In this document: positions 63,107-64,000 of the stretch, one piece after another
How the letters are laid out: the number at the start of each line of letters is the position of its first letter
Position numbering within the stretch: the stretch's first letter is position 1
Origin: Chitinophaga sp. H8
GTDB lineage: Bacteria > Bacteroidota > Bacteroidia > Chitinophagales > Chitinophagaceae
Reading direction: 5' to 3'
DNA: 64,000 nt
NCBI RefSeq assembly: GCF_040567655.1
Contig: NZ_JBEXAC010000001.1
Coordinates: 3,472,001-3,536,000 of the forward strand
The notes under the pieces: generated by a model
Seen by the model: the letters and a program-made list of their open reading frames with translations, nothing else
Told to the model about the DNA's origin: nothing
Databases searched by the model: none
Program-made: the position numbers and the translations under genes

Positions 63107-64000
63107 ATGACACCATACATTTATCTGAGGGCATTAAAAAGAGCAGAACATACCGTTTTCTGTGTACAAGATGGCCAGAAATCTTATTGGGATCCACAAT
63201 TTAATACATGGGTAGCATTTTCCAGTGGTCAACAGGTAAAGCGATCTATATTGGATGCTTTTACCTCTCTATTAAATATCCCAACTGCCCCTGTCACTTT
63301 CAACTACAATATTGTAGTGAAGAAAGACAGGAAAGAACTGGAAAATAAGGAGCCCTGGTCACCTTGCGACCCTTCTTATTTTGATCAGCTTTTAGGTGGC
63401 TGGATGCGTGCAGGAGATGGCATCACCTTAAAGCGCAGGAGTCCGCTTTCCATTTCTGCATTGCGGCCTATTCATCCTCTTTTAGCACGTATGAGCAAGG
63501 AGAATATCACCTTTGACAGAAGTAACCGACCGGATCATCATCCGGTAAATGTACGCATGTCTGGCAGTGATACCTTACTCACCGAGGAAGAAATCGACGT
63601 TTTCCTTTCAGAGAATAACCGTACACTGCCCAGAAGAAACTGGATACCGGACAACCAACGCACCAGTGGATTATTTGTGTATGACGTAGCTATCGATTTA
63701 CGTACGTTATTCAGCGTTTCTCTTAATCAGCATGAGCCAGAGTTATCTAAAGAAGTCATAGAAAAACTACAATCCAATGGCTGGGTAGCATCTAAAACTA
63801 CTTTTGGTAAATGTCTTGTATTACCCAAGGCAGAACGGGATAAAGTTATCCCCGCATTAGCACATGCACTCATCAACTGGCGCATTACCTCCAACCAGGC
63901 CAGGACATTCAGCTTAATGGAAACACTGGCCGTATCTATCAGCGATAATGCCAATAAAATAGCCGGTTCTATCAGAGCGAAACTTACTGATGATGGAGAA
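63107..64000 (+). CDS. cas7: Cas7-like RAMP protein (Csp1, PGING subtype), 3' end cut by window edge
   Basis: The ATG at 63107-63109 opens a frame that stays open to the right edge (298 codons), so the C-terminus is missing. It is a RAMP protein of the Cascade backbone: MTPYIYLRALKRAEHTVFCVQDGQ, then WVAFSSGQQVKRSILDAF, the usual Cas7 GQQxKR motif. It follows cas8 by 9 bp. Cas7 normally forms the helical backbone along the crRNA. The continuation to the right should contain any adaptation genes (cas4, cas1, cas2) and the array. Confidence 0.75.
   Translation, partial: MTPYIYLRALKRAEHTVFCVQDGQKSYWDPQFNTWVAFSSGQQVKRSILDAFTSLLNIPTAPVTFNYNIVVKKDRKELENKEPWSPCDPSYFDQLLGGWMRAGDGITLKRRSPLSISALRPIHPLLARMSKENITFDRSNRPDHHPVNVRMSGSDTLLTEEEIDVFLSENNRTLPRRNWIPDNQRTSGLFVYDVAIDLRTLFSVSLNQHEPELSKEVIEKLQSNGWVASKTTFGKCLVLPKAERDKVIPALAHALINWRITSNQARTFSLMETLAVSISDNANKIAGSIRAKLTDDGE

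Overview
The window comes from a Bacteroidota genome, most likely a Chitinophaga-like member of the Chitinophagaceae. The signs are two SusC/SusD pairs, FecR/ECF sigma signalling, Bacteroidota-type promoters (-7 box TAnnTTTG), few Shine-Dalgarno sequences, Tat-type and lipoprotein leaders, and core genes (dnaG, folA, thyA, lepB, tkt, pdhB) of Bacteroidota type. The assignment is by inspection only; no database search was made.

Layout. 1-2034: a metallo-beta-lactamase-fold hydrolase (cut by the left edge) coupled to a CPA1 Na+/H+ antiporter. 2271-5226: two tandem Cys-nucleophile alpha/beta hydrolases and an AraC regulator; both promoters carry the same operator. 5437-11737: lepB, a small hydrolase, a sigma-54-type response regulator without a DNA-binding domain, a DUF4846-like protein and the cysE-cysM pair. 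11886-15263: PEP synthase and an SMP-30 lactonase. 15281-32213: a 17-kb minus-strand catabolic locus (SusC, SusD, M81 metallopeptidase, mannonate dehydratase-like protein, Tat-exported clan-A glycoside hydrolase, class III aminotransferase, AraC regulator, secreted TIM-barrel-like protein, MFS sugar porter, SDR dehydrogenase). 32559-46967: mostly household genes (VOC protein, pdhB, thiolase, two duplicated lipoproteins, dnaG, folA, thyA, proline dehydrogenase), plus an orphan FecR, a dienelactone-hydrolase-like protein and a sugar isomerase-like Tat lipoprotein. 47196-56002: an ECF sigma/FecR/SusC/SusD/thioredoxin/TlpA operon. 56120-58123: transketolase. 58420 to the right edge: a type I CRISPR-cas operon (cas6, cas5, cas3, cas8, partial cas7) that I read as the PGING subtype.

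How the genes work together. The 17-kb locus looks like one regulon. A 42-bp element with core GGTTAA-N5-TTACAATT occurs three times, each 15-16 bp upstream of a -7-like box: before SusC, before the aminotransferase-araC pair and before the secreted TIM-barrel gene. The locus encodes its own AraC regulator, which is the natural candidate to bind it. The gene content suggests uptake and breakdown of a glycoside carrying a sugar acid and nitrogen, but the substrate is unknown. A second, independent AraC circuit at 3.2-5.3 kb has the same architecture: half-sites ACGGATACAT spaced 21 bp, then 19-20 bp to a TAnnTTTG box. These two regulatory circuits, the substrate-orphan locus and the PGING-like cas operon are the points most worth following up.
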